Positions 1 to 11,662 of a stretch of DNA of 64,000 nt are shown here, piece after piece. The stretch lies in contig CM056874.1 of assembly GCA_029876055.1 (NCBI GenBank), positions 2,108,001 to 2,172,000 on the forward strand. Reading direction: 5' to 3'. The DNA is from Madurella fahalii (Eukaryota > Ascomycota > Sordariomycetes > Sordariales). The position numbers and the translations under genes are program-made. Within the stretch, counting starts at the first letter, position 1. Each line of letters starts with the position of its first letter. Below the pieces are notes generated by a model. That model saw nothing but the letters and a program-made list of their open reading frames with translations. It was not told the origin of the DNA and ran no database searches.

Positions 1-2172
1 ATTAGTAAGGTAGTAATCCTATATATATCCAGGATACCTATCGATGATAAGTATTAGGGTCTTGAATCCCTATTAATCGGGTTTAAAGTCGTAGAAGTCG
101 AGGGCGAGGTGTTCTCTAAGAAGGGTTCTATCTAGATCTCTGGGCTTATAGCAGATCTATCGCTTTATCTTACTGAGTATATAGGTATTGTATTTGTAGG
201 TAGCGAGTACCTTGATCTTAGTTCCTTCTATTATATTGACGAGGTGTTTAAGCGTTCCTAGGCCTGGATAACCTATTTGTAGGTATTATGTAGTACCTGT
301 AACGTATCTAGGCCGCCGTTTAGTCCAGGTATTGAATTTATTATGATGTTCTACGAAGGCGGTATTAGTAATCTCACCTGCAATGTACTTAAGTATAAAT
401 TGATTGTAGCGATCCTCGAGTATATAGAACGGTATGCCCTCCGCTCTCTTCAGTAGTATAGGTGTTAAGCGTATATCCTAGTAGTATCCGGATTCCTTGA
501 GGCGGTGTAGTAATATAAGGTTATACGCCATTTCTTTATAGAGTGCTATACCTTATAGGCATAGAAGGTGTTAATATCTTAGTAGAGAGCGAACTTTGAT
601 ATCTACCTCCTTATATCTAAGGATAGGCAGGCAGTGATCCCCTGCCTAGATCTTATCTCCTAGGGGTGTACTTCTGAGATTAAGAAAACGGCTTGGCTCA
701 TTGAAGATATAGATTGTAGTGCCTAAATCGAGGATCGCTAAATACTATAGTAAGTAGGTAGCTACTAATAGTGCTGATCCTATTGCTATAAAAGTAGTAT
801 TAACCTCTACGATCTTCTTAGATAGTTAATTGTTATCTTTGAATCTTACTTTAGCCCTAGTTTCTTATATAGGAGATCGTACCCGATTTTGTATCGACTA
901 GCCTACTGATAATCTACTTCTTAGCCTCTATCGTTTAGTATTATTAGGCTTAGAGCTTAAGTTCCTAGCTTTTTTGTTAAGCTGGGTAACTTTCTTTTAT
1001 AGTTAGGGGTCTCTTTCGAGGTTCTGTCTGACGAACTCGATAACGTACTCCCTTTTCTCGAACTACTATAGTAGTGGCTGATCTGTTATATAGAAGTACT
1101 GATTAAGGTGGTATAGGCGCTTGTATACTCTATAGCCCGATAGCTCTCCTCTAGTATATCCTCTCTTATATATACGGGTATCGTTACTTCTCGATCGCGA
1201 GCGTTCAGTAGTTCTATTATCGGTATCGCCTTAATCAGCAAAAGTAGCTACAAACGTGTCTCTCGTAATATACGACTTGCTTTTACTCCTCTAAACATTA
1301 TGGATCTCGTCCTAGAAGTCGTTACTGAGCTTACAGTATTCCAGGGCATCGCTTTCGATCTCCTTTGAATAGAGTATCTAGTAGATCCGGTACTAGTCAG
1401 TATATCCTATACCCTTTACTACTCTCTCAAAGTCGCGGAACCAAGAAGATTATACCTTAGCCTCGGCTACTATTTTGTTCTATACATAGGCTATTATACG
1501 CTCCTAGGTTCGAAGCTATATACTCGTATCCTTTTAGGGGTATATAAGCAGTTTAATCACTTCGAGGTATATATCTTATATAATCATCTGGTTATATACT
1601 TCGGTAATACTAATCTAATTGTATAAATTTGTATACTATACTACTAACGAGGCTATAGGATTATAGGAGACTTACTATAAATAGCTCGAAACTATATTAT
1701 TAACCTATGTTTTAAGCTCCTTAGTATTGTCCTTCTCTTTCTCGAAGCACTATAGCTGCATTGTATATTCGATATACTTAAGCGAGTAGGAGCTCCTTCT
1801 AGCGGTCGAGAGCTCTATAATAGATTTAGACTTGGTCCCGATGTCAATATGCTCTTAGTATAGTACTCTCTGGCTCTGGGTATCGAAATCGTAAGAGCCG
1901 TCGATTATAGCTGTACTAGGCGTTGCAGCTCCGGCTGAGGAAACTGTTATATAACGTTCTGATCGCCTTACTAGGAGCTCTTACTTTTCGAACTTCGTAA
2001 GATCAGGGGGCTAAAGAAGGCTTAGAAATAGCTCCCTAATATCTGTATCGGGGTTGATCTTATCCTAAAGATCGGCGGCTACGGCTCTCGATTGGAACTC
2101 GTAGTTCTATATATACTAGTCGTCTAGGCTCGCGAAGCGGGCTGTAGTATTGTCGGTCTTCGTAGTAGTCAT
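1..2172 (-). mobile_element. Ty1/copia retrotransposon, RIP-degraded gag, protease and start of integrase, cut by window edge
   Basis: Read on the minus strand from an ATG at 2172, one frame gives a gag-like protein (start MTTTKTDNTTARFASLDD) and then a degraded zinc-knuckle stretch near 1100 (YFYITDQPLL). Protease-like sequence and GAG-pre-integrase/integrase follow, with GYPGLGTLKHLV near 250-280 and ALDFYDF near the edge. Stops replace expected W or Q codons throughout, as RIP produces. Reverse transcriptase and the 3' LTR lie outside the window. Family assignment rests on domain order and these motifs. The element is certainly dead. Confidence 0.8.
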
Positions 2173-2307
2173 CTTATCTAGTTTAATCGTTACTCTTATA
2201 TTGTACTTCCAACAGTTGTTAATAATCACGTTAATCGTATCTTAGGTATGTATCTAACTGAAGTTCCTGATCGTAGAAGCAAAGATTGCTCGCCGGGCTC
2301 ATAACTA

Positions 2308-2568
2308 TTAGAACTACTATCTGTAGCACCCACTTAATTAGTCAAGCTCGTTAGGCACAGATCTACACATATCTAGAAGGTCTTCGTCAATAGGTTAGGC
2401 AGTCGCCCTGTTATTATATAGTTACATTGCAAATATCGCTCAGGAAGCAGGGAGCTCAGAAAGTTGACCTCTAGGAGCACCCGTCACATAATCCGACACC
2501 TATCGGTAGGTGCCCCCAGCTATACAAAGTAGGTTGCTCATTTACGACAACAGTCCTCATTTCCAACA
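2308..2568 (-). repeat. 5' LTR of the left-edge copia element
   Basis: On the minus strand the LTR begins TGTTGGAAATGAGG at 2568 and runs to about 2308. It is followed by a primer-binding-like segment (TTATGAGCCCGGCG, about 2293-2306) just before the gag leader. The position directly upstream of the copia gag ATG supports a 5' LTR. The inner boundary is approximate. It interrupts another copia remnant to its right. Confidence 0.6.
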
Positions 2569-3115
2569 ATAGCTATCAATATAATTACTCCAATCTGAGT
2601 TACTATACGCTTTTAATATAAGGTTTGTATTATTTACCTTATTATATATTATACCAAGGTCAGGATATTTAACTAGGTATAAGAATATATTATCTACTGC
2701 ATTGAAATACTGAATTCTAGGATTCGAATAGTATCTAGCACAGTATTGTACTGCAAAAGCAATATCAGGTCTTATTTTTAGTACTAGGTATAGTAGAGAC
2801 CCTATATATTGTTAATATATAGTTATTTGTTACTTCATAGCATTATCCTTATTATTACTGAGTTTTTCAGTTGAGAGAGGGTTTTTTTGGTCTCAAATTT
2901 ATTTTATTGTATTTGTCTAATATATTTTTTATATAGTTATTTTGGTGCATATATAGTTTATTATTTTTATAATCAGCTAAGATATTTATTCCTAGAAAAG
3001 TATTGATTTCTCTAAGAGCTTGTAGTTTTATATCGTCTTTTACCTTATTTATTTGTTCTATTATTTGTTTAGAATTTAAACCTATTATTATAATATCATC
3101 AGGCTATTCTACTTC
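2569..3115 (-). mobile_element. Copia RT/RNase H fragment (older, nested host)
   Basis: Minus-strand translation gives GSLLYLVLKIRPDIAFAVQ followed by YCARYYSNPRIQ and YLVKYPDLG. This is the conserved end of copia reverse transcriptase running into RNase H. It is a fragment only, AT-rich, and appears to be the site into which the left-edge copia element inserted. Confidence 0.7.
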
Positions 3116-3399
3116 GAAAAAAGCCTTTCTGCTTCGTTAGCTGCTTGCCTACAAAGCTAGCAAAACAGCTACAACCTACATCAATCAATTCCTCTCGAAA
3201 AGCTCTATCTAACGATACCGCTTATAGCCGTACGGCACCTATTGCGTCGCTGCAGTTAGGCCCGAAAGTCAAACTGGGATGAGCGCCCAAGCTATCAGCA
3301 AAATCTTTACAGTAGGCTTGTCAGCCTAACAGCCTTACAGATCAGACTCCAATGGACCTGGCCAATTGTTAAAATCCTTAGAAAGGTACTCTAACTACA

Positions 3400-3600
3400 C
3401 AACTACACCAGCTACCCTCTAGCTATACTAGCTACTCCCTAGCCATACCAGCTACCCCCTAGCTATACTAGCTATCCTCTAGCTACACCAGTTACTCTCT
3501 AGTTATACCAGCTACCCCCTAGCCACACTAGCCACCCCCTAGCTACAATAGCTACCTCTTAGCTACACTAGCCACCTCTTAGCCATACCAGCCACCTCAC
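3400..3600. repeat. 20-bp minisatellite, about nine to ten units
   Basis: A tandem array of imperfect 20-mers of the form AGCTACCCYCTAGCYAYACY. Units differ mainly by C/T transitions. Because 20 is not a multiple of three the array cannot keep one reading frame. It lies between copia debris and a LINE ORF1 remnant. Confidence 0.85.
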
Positions 3601-4475
3601 TATCTACTATAAACAGCGTTGAGATAGAAATAGATATAGGAAGCAGGGCAACTATAGAGGAGACTCTAGCTTCAACCCCAACCCTAACTCTAATCCCAGC
3701 CTCGGCTTCAGCTTCAGCTCTAGCTCCGACTTCAGCTTCAGCTTCGGCTTCGGTATAAGGAGTTGTTCATAGGTACATTGAGGGAGTTAGGACACGATAT
3801 ACCAGTACCGATAAGTTAACGATTATAGGTAGAAATCTTTACGAATAGCGTCCTTCTATTGACAAAGACTAATCCTTATGGATCAGAAGTTCCCCCGTGT
3901 ATACAGCTGCCACGCAGAGTTCTTATCTACCAGGTAACGTGACATTATTATAGGGCATTCGCCCGGTGGTCCTAATTCCGTCAAGAGGCTCTCGTTACAT
4001 TCGGCTTCAGCTCTATAACTGCTTCGGCCTCCTTATACAACAACCAGCCACGTAAATAATAGTCTAAGAAGGTCTCAAGGGTCTACCCAGGCTCAACAGA
4101 CCTATAGTAGCAGCAACTAGCCAAACTACCCTACTCTAAAAGACTTCGACAATTTAGTTAATAAGCTCCTTTCCTTTATACCAACTGAAAATAAGGATAG
4201 GGCTCGAAGCCTAGCAAAAGAAATATAATAAGCCTACCGAAAGGCTATTACAGTACCCAGGTCAGTCTCAATAGTTACCTTACCTAACCTTCGAAAGATA
4301 GTAGCCAAGGAAGTGAAAGTAGCTCTCTGAGAGACCTAGCTGACTAAGCCGATCCAACCGACCCGAACCTAGGCTGATATTGCCCGGGAAAATCTAACTA
4401 CCCTAACCTTAGCCCAGCCAGCTAAAGTAATCCTAGCGAAGGCAAGCCGTGAGATTTTAGTCAAAGGTAACGGGA
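3600..4475 (+). mobile_element. Tad-type LINE ORF1 remnant
   Basis: Plus-strand reading gives an Ala/Ser/Pro-rich segment (about 3660-3760), then after a disrupted stretch VTLPNLRKIVAKEVKVAL with later ASREILVKGNG at 4440-4475. This resembles the end of fungal Tad-like ORF1 proteins (motif around REVLVRG). The 3760-4010 segment looks like a foreign insert, since GCTTCGG-rich sequence resumes after it. The reading is interrupted by an LTR at 4476. Moderate confidence. Confidence 0.5.
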
Positions 4476-4757
4476 GGTACGCACCTGGAACAGGGTCCAG
4501 CATCTCCAAACGCACTATAATCTCACCTATAGAGCGAAGGAATCTCGTATTCAAGGAGATCTTCAAAATTAGCTCCACAGTAAGCAGGTGATCTACAATA
4601 AGCCCCCTTTCCAATTATCTCGAAGGTTGAAACGGCCGACAAGATCAAATCTATAATAACTACGGCTTTCCCTCACTTAGATAGAATTAACAATCAAGCA
4701 CTTTGAAGTCTTTTCTTCACCTTCCTTCTTTTCTATCATCCACTGTGTGCCTTATCT
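4476..4757 (-). repeat. LTR family A, truncated copy
   Basis: Matches positions about 50845-51120 of the complete family A LTR, from inside its 20-bp tandem repeats to near the end containing CACTGTGTGCCTTA. The other end of the LTR is missing. Any ORF seen here (4369-4614 minus) is a by-product of the repeat. Confidence 0.8.
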
Positions 4758-4779
4758 TATATACAACCACACCTCAACA

Positions 4780-7053
4780 AGATCTTTAATAGAGATATCT
4801 AAGCTCTAAAGGATAACTGCCTATATCTCTAACTCGATGAACTGAGCTACCTTCTTATAACGATATAACTATCCGAACTAGAGGTACCAAGATCTATAGT
4901 ACTAGAAGAAGAAGTTATTGAATAGCTGATACTAGATACTGACAAGGACCAGGCTAAAGAAGTAACTAAAGAAGAGGTTGAAGTAGAGGAAGAGGTATTG
5001 TCACGTGGGATTTCAAGAATAAGATAAAATCATGGTCAAATTCGCGTTGTCTGTCTTCACTGTCATAAGTGCGGGAGCCTAGTAATATATGACAGGAATG
5101 GGCCAGTGCCCAGGGAAGGTTCTAGAATCCTGAGATCACATGACCCCTGGGATCCTGGCTATCTGGCCCATCTAGGCTCCCACCACGTAACAGGTATAAT
5201 TTCCATATACGTTCTTAAGATTTGAGTTGTATTCTATACTTCCATTGATACTACCAACCACATTACTTATAGCTTTGATCTAATAAGCTAATCGTTAAGC
5301 TGTATTAGATACAACCTTTAAACTCTAGATAGCTATCTTTATAGTATATCGATTATAATAACTAGTTAATATACGTGAAGATCAAGCATATATAAAGACA
5401 ATGATATAACAACTTACTAGATAAATTTATAGTCTATAAACTCTCTACAGCCAAGATCTACCTCCACTGCCGAGGTGATACTACTAGCTTAAAGACTATC
5501 TATTCAAGAATTAATTTATCCAAGCTGAAAAGGATTACTTGCAAGTGAATGCTAAAATAGATTATTAGATTGAGGTCGACTGGTAAGAGCTATAGAAAGA
5601 AGACAAGTACGTTTTGGGTTGTATATAGATATATCCCTATAAGTTCAACTAAGACGGAATTCTTCAGAAGTATAAAGCAAAGCTAGTTATTAGGAGTAAC
5701 TAATAAAGACTATCGGTATAGGAGATCTATATAGCTACCCTCGTTACTAGATCATTTCGTATCGTTATAGCTATTACAGCCAGATTCGACCTCGAATTAA
5801 AATAGTTCAACGTAGTTAATGCCTTTGTCAATGTTATATTAAAAGATGATATCTATATATAGATGCTTCCTGGCTATAAAAGTCTTAGCAAAGTCCTATG
5901 GCTGAAAAAAACTCTCTACGGCCTCTATGAGTTAATACTACTTTGGTAAAAAGAACTTAAGATGACTCTCTCGACTCTAAAGTTCTAGGCTGTCTCGTAT
6001 AAGCCCTATATTCTAATCAAAGACGGAATCTTGATTTTCTTCTACGTCGATAATATTGTCTTGAGTTATAAGAAAGAAAAGATAGCTGTCATCTAGATAC
6101 TAATCAACTTGTTATAATGGAAGTACTAGCTTATAGGTGGAAATGACTTATAATAGTTTCTAAGTATCGAAGTTATAAGAGATCAATCTAAAGGATTAAC
6201 CTGGGTATTGCAAATGGCTTACCTTGACAACATTGTTAACCTGGCTATGATGAATTCAATAGCTAAGATCCTAATAGCTATAGCTAAATTGTTACTATAT
6301 GATAGTAAAGTAGAGTATTTATAAATTACCAGTTGTTAGTAGAAGACTAGATCTATCCTATACATCACTATAATTATAAGGCCTGATATAGCTTTTATAA
6401 TATCACGGCTAGTCAGATTCAATACTAACTCTAGGCCTAAGTATCACAAGGCTATAAACTAAGTCCTCTACTACTTACATCATACGCATAAATTGGTCTT
6501 ACAATTGAGGATAACAATGACTATATTATTACCAGTGACAACTCTTTTACCGATAACAATCTTAATTGAAAGAGCTTCTAAACGTATACTATAAAGTTAT
6601 CTGATAGGTTTATAGGTTAGAGGGCTAATAAATAAGAAACCATTACCACATCCACTATAGAGGCCAAATTACTAGTCTTAGTATAAGCTGCTAAAGAGTC
6701 TCTCTTTATAAACTGACTACTAACCAAACTATTAGTTAAACTAGATGACTACTATATCAAGATTCAATATGACAATCAGCAAACTATATAATTTCTTATG
6801 GCTGAAGTGGCTACTCTCTAGACCCAATTACAGCACGTAAATATTCACAATTACTAGTTGCACTAGAAAATAGCAAGCAAGAAAATTAAAGTTGAATATA
6901 TATCCTCAGCTAAGATAATGGCAAATAGGTTAACCAAAGCTCTTAACTACTCATTACACCAAAGATTTATCAAGTAACTAGGACTGACACAAATATCTAG
7001 TCTACAAGAGAGAAGTCCAGATTCAAGCTCCTGATAGGCTAAATCTGAGAGGG
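4780..7053 (+). mobile_element. Ty1/copia pol remnant (RT and RNase H), interrupted by a mini-LTR
   Basis: Plus-strand reading, with W and Q codons replaced by stops, gives copia RT motifs: TARFDLELK then FNVVNAFVNVILKDDIYI (5785-5865), LKKTLYGLYE (5900-5930) and FFYVDNIVLSY (6040-6075, the YVDD box with the second D changed to N). RNase H-like sequence follows to about 6970, ending in a purine-rich GAGAGGG just before the 3' LTR. A 194-bp solo LTR (4999-5192) splits the 5' part. All changes fit RIP. Confidence 0.8.
4999..5192. mobile_element. Mini-LTR family D, 194 bp, TSD GGTAT
   Basis: Starts TGTCACGTGGG and ends CCACGTAACA, with terminal inverted repeats. The 5-bp direct repeat GGTAT is present at 4994-4998 and 5193-5197. 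A second copy lies at 53922-54106. TG...CA ends plus a 5-bp duplication indicate a solo LTR of a very short retroelement (SMART/TRIM-like). No coding capacity. Confidence 0.85.
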
Positions 7054-7302
7054 TGTATCAAAAAGATCAGGTGCCAAAGGATCAGGATCACAGAATCTAG
7101 TATAGGAGCTAAACCTATATACTCTAGTTAGCTAAGGCAAGCTGGTAGTTAACTATGCCACTGTATAGACGTTATCCTATATATATATCTCATCTATAAA
7201 AGGAGCAAACTCTCTAGCACATACAAGGGATAATTAACATAAGACATACAAGAATCCTCAATTGTCATTTCTCACAATTCAGAGATACTATACTTTCCAA
7301 CA
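7054..7302 (+). repeat. 3' LTR of the copia remnant (LTR family F)
   Basis: Begins TGTATCAAAAAGATCAGGTG and ends CTTTCCAACA. It aligns along its length with the solo copies at 8660-8919, 10757-11043 and 11078-11337, but has many more C->T/G->A changes. It lies directly after a short purine tract following RNase H. Confidence 0.8.
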
Positions 7303-7682
7303 GTACATTCATATAGACTGTAAATATAGAGAGTTTAAGGCTTGCTAGTAGAGGCCTAAATGGAAGCTATTGACCTATAGGATTTCCTTTTCTGACAGAG
7401 AGTTCCAAATCTCCCTACTCTCTACTATAGTTGTAGAAAGGGTCGGAAAATAGTAGAACACCTTGTTGTATAGTACCTAATATCACCGAAGCCTAGAACT
7501 TAGCTGAGATCAGAAATTTAAACTCACTAGGACCTTAGCTTTATATTACAGGCCTAGAACTCTTATAACCTCAGGCTATTAAAGAGAGTTTTAGGCTAGC
7601 TAATAGATTAGACTATTTAATAAAATATAACCTAATTTAATAGCTAGAATTAGAAGCCGAAGAGGCTGAGGAAGGGGAGGAG

Positions 7683-8267
7683 TATAAGAGGGCATAGAGT
7701 AAACTACTCTGCTAATGAACCAAAAGATCTACTAGTTTAATCACTCTGTGATTGAATGTTGTGTACCACTTATTTATATCATGTACCTAGGACTGCACTC
7801 TCAGCTAGTCTCGTAACAACTATTCTCCCCTCTAGAAGAGCTCACCTTCGAGCTCTTTTGTAGTGGCTTCTGACCGCTAAGGATAGCAAGCAAATGTCAG
7901 ACCTCTAATGATCTATATGACTCGTCATGGGTAGGAACCCAAACCACGCATATCTCGTAGGACCTTGGACGAAGCGCACCGCTACTATGTCATATATTAC
8001 TGTGAGCGTTAACAAAGGAGGTGAACCCTGACGTCAATCACCACTCTTAAGGGTATCTCGTCTACCAATATACGGCACCTAGCCGAATTGAATGTTAGAC
8101 CTTCACTGCATCTATGAAGTGATTGAATAATTGTAAGAGGGTGTATAGTAAACTACTCTGCTAATAAACTAAAAGATCTGCCAGTTTAATCACTCTATAA
8201 TTAAACGCTGTATACCACTTACTTATATCATGTATCTAGGGCTATGCTCTTAGCTAGTCCCATAACA
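7683..8267 (+). mobile_element. TRIM-like element: two 136-bp LTRs (family E) around 313 bp
   Basis: 7683-7818 and 8132-8267 are both exactly 136 bp, in the same orientation and clearly homologous (share AGTAAACTACTCTGCTAAT and end TAACA). A solo copy of the same length at 24376-24511 has a perfect 5-bp duplication. The interior (7819-8131) has no ORF and contains an inverted repeat AGAGCTC...GAGCTCT near 7838-7860. Flanking 5-mers (AGGAG, ACTAG) do not match, so a target duplication is not shown. Confidence 0.6.
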
Positions 8268-8659
8268 ACTAGATACTAACCCTAACCGAAATACTATAGA
8301 AGAATCTCTTGAAAATAATATAATCTTTAGAAAATTGAGATCGGTACTAACTCCAAATTAGAAGCTACCTCTATCTAAACCTACTAAGTCTTTATATCCT
8401 CTACATTAATAGCAATCTTCTTCTTAACTATCTTAAAGAAATAGCACTTAGTATCTGACTAATCTATAAAACTAATATTATAAAATAATAGATAAGTAAT
8501 AGGCTATACTTCTTAGATATATTATTATTATTCTTCTTACACTATTCTACTTAAACTAGGTGTGCCGGACCTTCTTCTACTATATACATAGGAAAACCGT
8601 GCTAAACAGGCCGGATAAAAAACCTACATCAACAAGTAATAGGAAACAATAGTAGTAGA
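8268..8659. other. AT-rich unassigned sequence
   Basis: AT-rich, stop-dense sequence with no readable protein on either strand. Probably RIP-mutated repeat. Confidence 0.6.
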
Positions 8660-8919
8660 TGTCAGAAACACGGTACCTCTAAATCTTGGGAAATGACAGT
8701 TTAGATTTTTATGTGTCTTGATTGTATTGATTATCCGTTGCCTCTATCTCTGCTAGAGAGCTTGCTCCTTTTATAGATGAGATACATGTACAAGATAACG
8801 TCTGCACAGTAGCGCAGTTAGCTGCCAGTCTTCCTTAGCTCAATAGAGTATATGGGTTTAGCTCCCGTACTAGATCCTGTGATCTTGATCCTTTGGACTG
8901 GCAGCTGACTCTTTTGACA
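8660..8919 (-). repeat. Solo LTR family F, TSD GTAGA
   Basis: Begins TGTCAGAAACACGG and ends CTTTTGACA as written on the plus strand, so it is inverted relative to 7054-7302. GTAGA directly precedes (8655-8659) and follows (8920-8924). Solo LTR left by internal recombination. Confidence 0.85.
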
Positions 8920-8999
8920 GTAGAAGCCAGTTAGCTGCAATAAAGAGAAAGGCTTTGTACAAGACCTTGAAGACTTCTAGTTTTCGACTTCAGATTCCC

Positions 9000-10330
9000 C
9001 TATCTCTTCTACTACCCTCTCCTCTTCCTCAGCCTCTTTGGCCTTTAGCTCTAGCCATCAGGCTAGGCTATATTCCAACAAATGACCCAAATCCATTAGC
9101 CAGCCCAAAACCTTTCTCAGTAGCCAGAGGTTCTAGGAGCCTCGGCCTTGTGATATAAGGTTAAGGTCTCGGTAGGTTCGAATTTCCTATCTTGGCTAGG
9201 TTCTAGGCTTTAGCAGTATTGGGTACCAGACAACTAAGTGCTCAACTGTCTCCTGACTCTCCTCACAGCTATAGTAGGGAGTGGGGTAATCTGGAACACC
9301 CTGCTGGAAAAAGAAGCTCTATAGGTCGATAGTCCCGGTTCAAGCCTGTACTAGTAACGAGCTCTAGGCTTTAGTAAGATCTTGGTACTTTTATAGCACT
9401 TTGTTGGTAAATAGTAGTTCGGGAGGGTCTTTATCAGCTAACTGAGTAAGCTAGCCTTCGATCTGTTTCTTCTACCGCTCCTCCCACGCTCTCTTTAACA
9501 TCTCCTCTACTATAGGACCCAGTTCTTGATTCTGGCCTTGGCTATTACCCTAGCTTTGCCCCTAGCTCTGGCTCTGCTCCTCTTGGCCCTAGCTTATCTA
9601 CTAGCTAATAGTAATAGCGGCTCTTTCTAAGACTATTGGTTGTTGTGGTAACGCAGGTCTACAGCCTTACCTTTGTCTTTGGAACCTCCTATATAGCCTG
9701 TTATAGGCCTCCTAGATTAGAGAGCCTAGTGGGTGCCTCGGAGTTTCACAGCCTTAATTGGCCTATAACAAGAAGGCTTTGAGCCGGTCTTCGAAGTTTG
9801 CAAGCCTCTTGTTGAGATATAGGTCCAATGGTAGTACTCACATCTCTGTCTCAAGATTTCGAATAGGGGTAGCTCTGTAGACCCTGACTACTACCCTAAG
9901 GCTCCTTGACTGGGCTTTGGCTAGCTTAGCCGCAATGCTCTGAGGCTGGCTGTTGACTGTGGTAAGCTGGTGGTAGTTGGAAGCTGTGAAGGTTATAGCA
10001 CTCCGGATACACTTGGTGTAGACCTCTTTTGTCCGGATTAGGTCTGGGCCCTAAGTTTTGGCTATAATCCTAGATAGGGTGAAATCCTAGGTCTTCAACT
10101 TACCCACCACCCTGGCCTCGTGGGCTCTCCAGTTGAGTCTCTAGTTAAGCCAAATCCCTAAGAACCTTGCGTTGAGCACTAGCTTAACTACAATATAGCC
10201 TTGCTCATCTAGGTTAGCTAACTGTATAGCTTCGGCCTAGTTGCTCCGGCCTTTGTTGAAGTAGATGAGCTCACTCTTTGCCAGGTTGAACTCTATACCG
10301 TGGGCCTTAGCCCACTGGGTACTAGAAATT
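9000..10330 (-). mobile_element. Tad-clade non-LTR retrotransposon, end of ORF2 (RT tail and C-terminal region)
   Basis: From 10330 downward the minus strand reads WAKAHGIEFNLAKSELIYF, then ARFLGIWLN, PLDLYLNKRLANFEDRL (about 9790-9850) and near the end RKVLGWLMDLG (about 9090-9120). This is the conserved order of fungal Tad/I-type RT C-termini. Scattered W/Q->stop changes show RIP, though GC is higher than in neighbouring repeats. 5' truncation at 10330 is typical of LINE remnants. Confidence 0.75.
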
Positions 10331-10756
10331 TAGCTTTTAGACTATATGATGAACTCTTCGAGTAGAGACTTCGATATCGAAGTTCATAGTACTTAGGATT
10401 ACTTCTCAAAGAAGGGTACAGCTGTTGAACCTTCTCTGTTCGATATAGTATTCGATCTAAATAAGAGCCTTATAATCGAGTTTCTTTTCCTATCTCTGAG
10501 TATTAGGGTAGTTTGAATAAAAGGTTCGAGAATCAAAGGTAGATTCATTTACTTAATGAAGAAGTTAGTATCCTATAGCTCAGCTGATATTATAGAATTA
10601 AAAGATTTGATTTGTTGTAAAACGCTTTCCTCAACCAAGTTGCCTAGCAGACCAAAGGAATTCAATAGTCCCTTGGACCCAGGCCTTCTTTAGTGTTGAA
10701 TGATGTTGGAAGTCTATTGTTACTGAGGAAATTGTATGGTAAAGGAGAAAGGTTAT
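10331..10756. other. Unassigned spacer
   Basis: AT-rich with no recognisable coding sequence. Lies between the LINE remnant and a solo LTR. Confidence 0.5.
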
Positions 10757-11043
10757 TGTCAAAAGGGTGAGGCGCTAGTCCAAGGATCAGGATCACAGGA
10801 TCTAGTGCAGGAGTCAAACCTATGTATTCCAGTCAGCTAAGGAAGACTGGCAGCCAACTGCGCCACTGTACGGACGTCATCCTGTACGTGTATCTCGTCT
10901 ATAAAAGGAGCCAACTCTCCAGTAAAGATAGAGGGGCAGAGAACAACAGACAAGCACATAAGACAATCAATCAAAATCAACTCAAGACACATAAAATTCT
11001 CGACTGTCATTTCCCAAGATTCAGAGGTGCCGTGTTTCCGACA
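10757..11043 (+). repeat. Solo LTR family F, TSD GTTAT
   Basis: TGTCAAAAGGGTGAGG...GTTTCCGACA, 287 bp, with GTTAT at 10752-10756 and 11044-11048. Little RIP, so probably a late insertion. The 83-aa ORF inside it is incidental. Confidence 0.9.
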
Positions 11044-11077
11044 GTTATCAATGATACATTTTGGTGGTGGTAAGCGA

Positions 11078-11337
11078 TGTTGGAAAGCACGGCACCTCTG
11101 AATCGTGGGGAAATGACAGTTTAGGATTTTTGTGTGTCTTGTTTTGATTGTCTTGATTGTGTCCCCTTGTGCGTGCTAGAGAGCTTGCTCCTTTTATAGA
11201 TGAGATACACGTACAGGATAACGTCTGTACAGTAGCACAGTCAGCTGCCAGCCTGCCTTAGCTGACTAGAGTACATAGGTTTGGCTCCTGCACTAGATCC
11301 TGTGATCCTGATCCTTTGGCACCTGATCCTTTTGACA
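11078..11337 (-). repeat. Solo LTR family F, inverted, near-perfect TSD
   Basis: TGTTGGAAAGCACGG...CTTTTGACA, 260 bp, inverted relative to the copy 34 bp to its left. Flanks are AGCGA (11073-11077) and GGCGA (11338-11342), one transition apart. Confidence 0.85.
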
Positions 11338-11662
11338 GGCGACAGGGGTTCAAACCGGATTTGTGCCTCGCTTAATTTTGGCTAGAGAGAGGTCGGGCTC
11401 AGCCCGTCACATGTACAGCTGGGAGCACTTGCCAACAAGTGTTAGATCACGTGATGCGTGTCCGTGATTGGCTCCCTGAGCTCCTTGCCTAGATGCGACC
11501 TCTGCAGGCAATCATATAGATACGAATAAATCAATCAAGGTCTACAGACCGTATTTGTGTGTGCCCAACAAGCTTATTTGCCTGAAGAGTGCCATAAACT
11601 GTATTTCCAACATTATTCCTACACTGCTTTGCCCAAATAGATGTGCCGGAGTCCCTAGAAAA
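11338..11662. other. Spacer and 3' flank of the AAA+ gene
   Basis: Base composition returns to that of genic DNA. No ORF is supported. A segment ending TTTCCAACA at 11612 resembles an LTR end but no second end was found. Confidence 0.5.
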
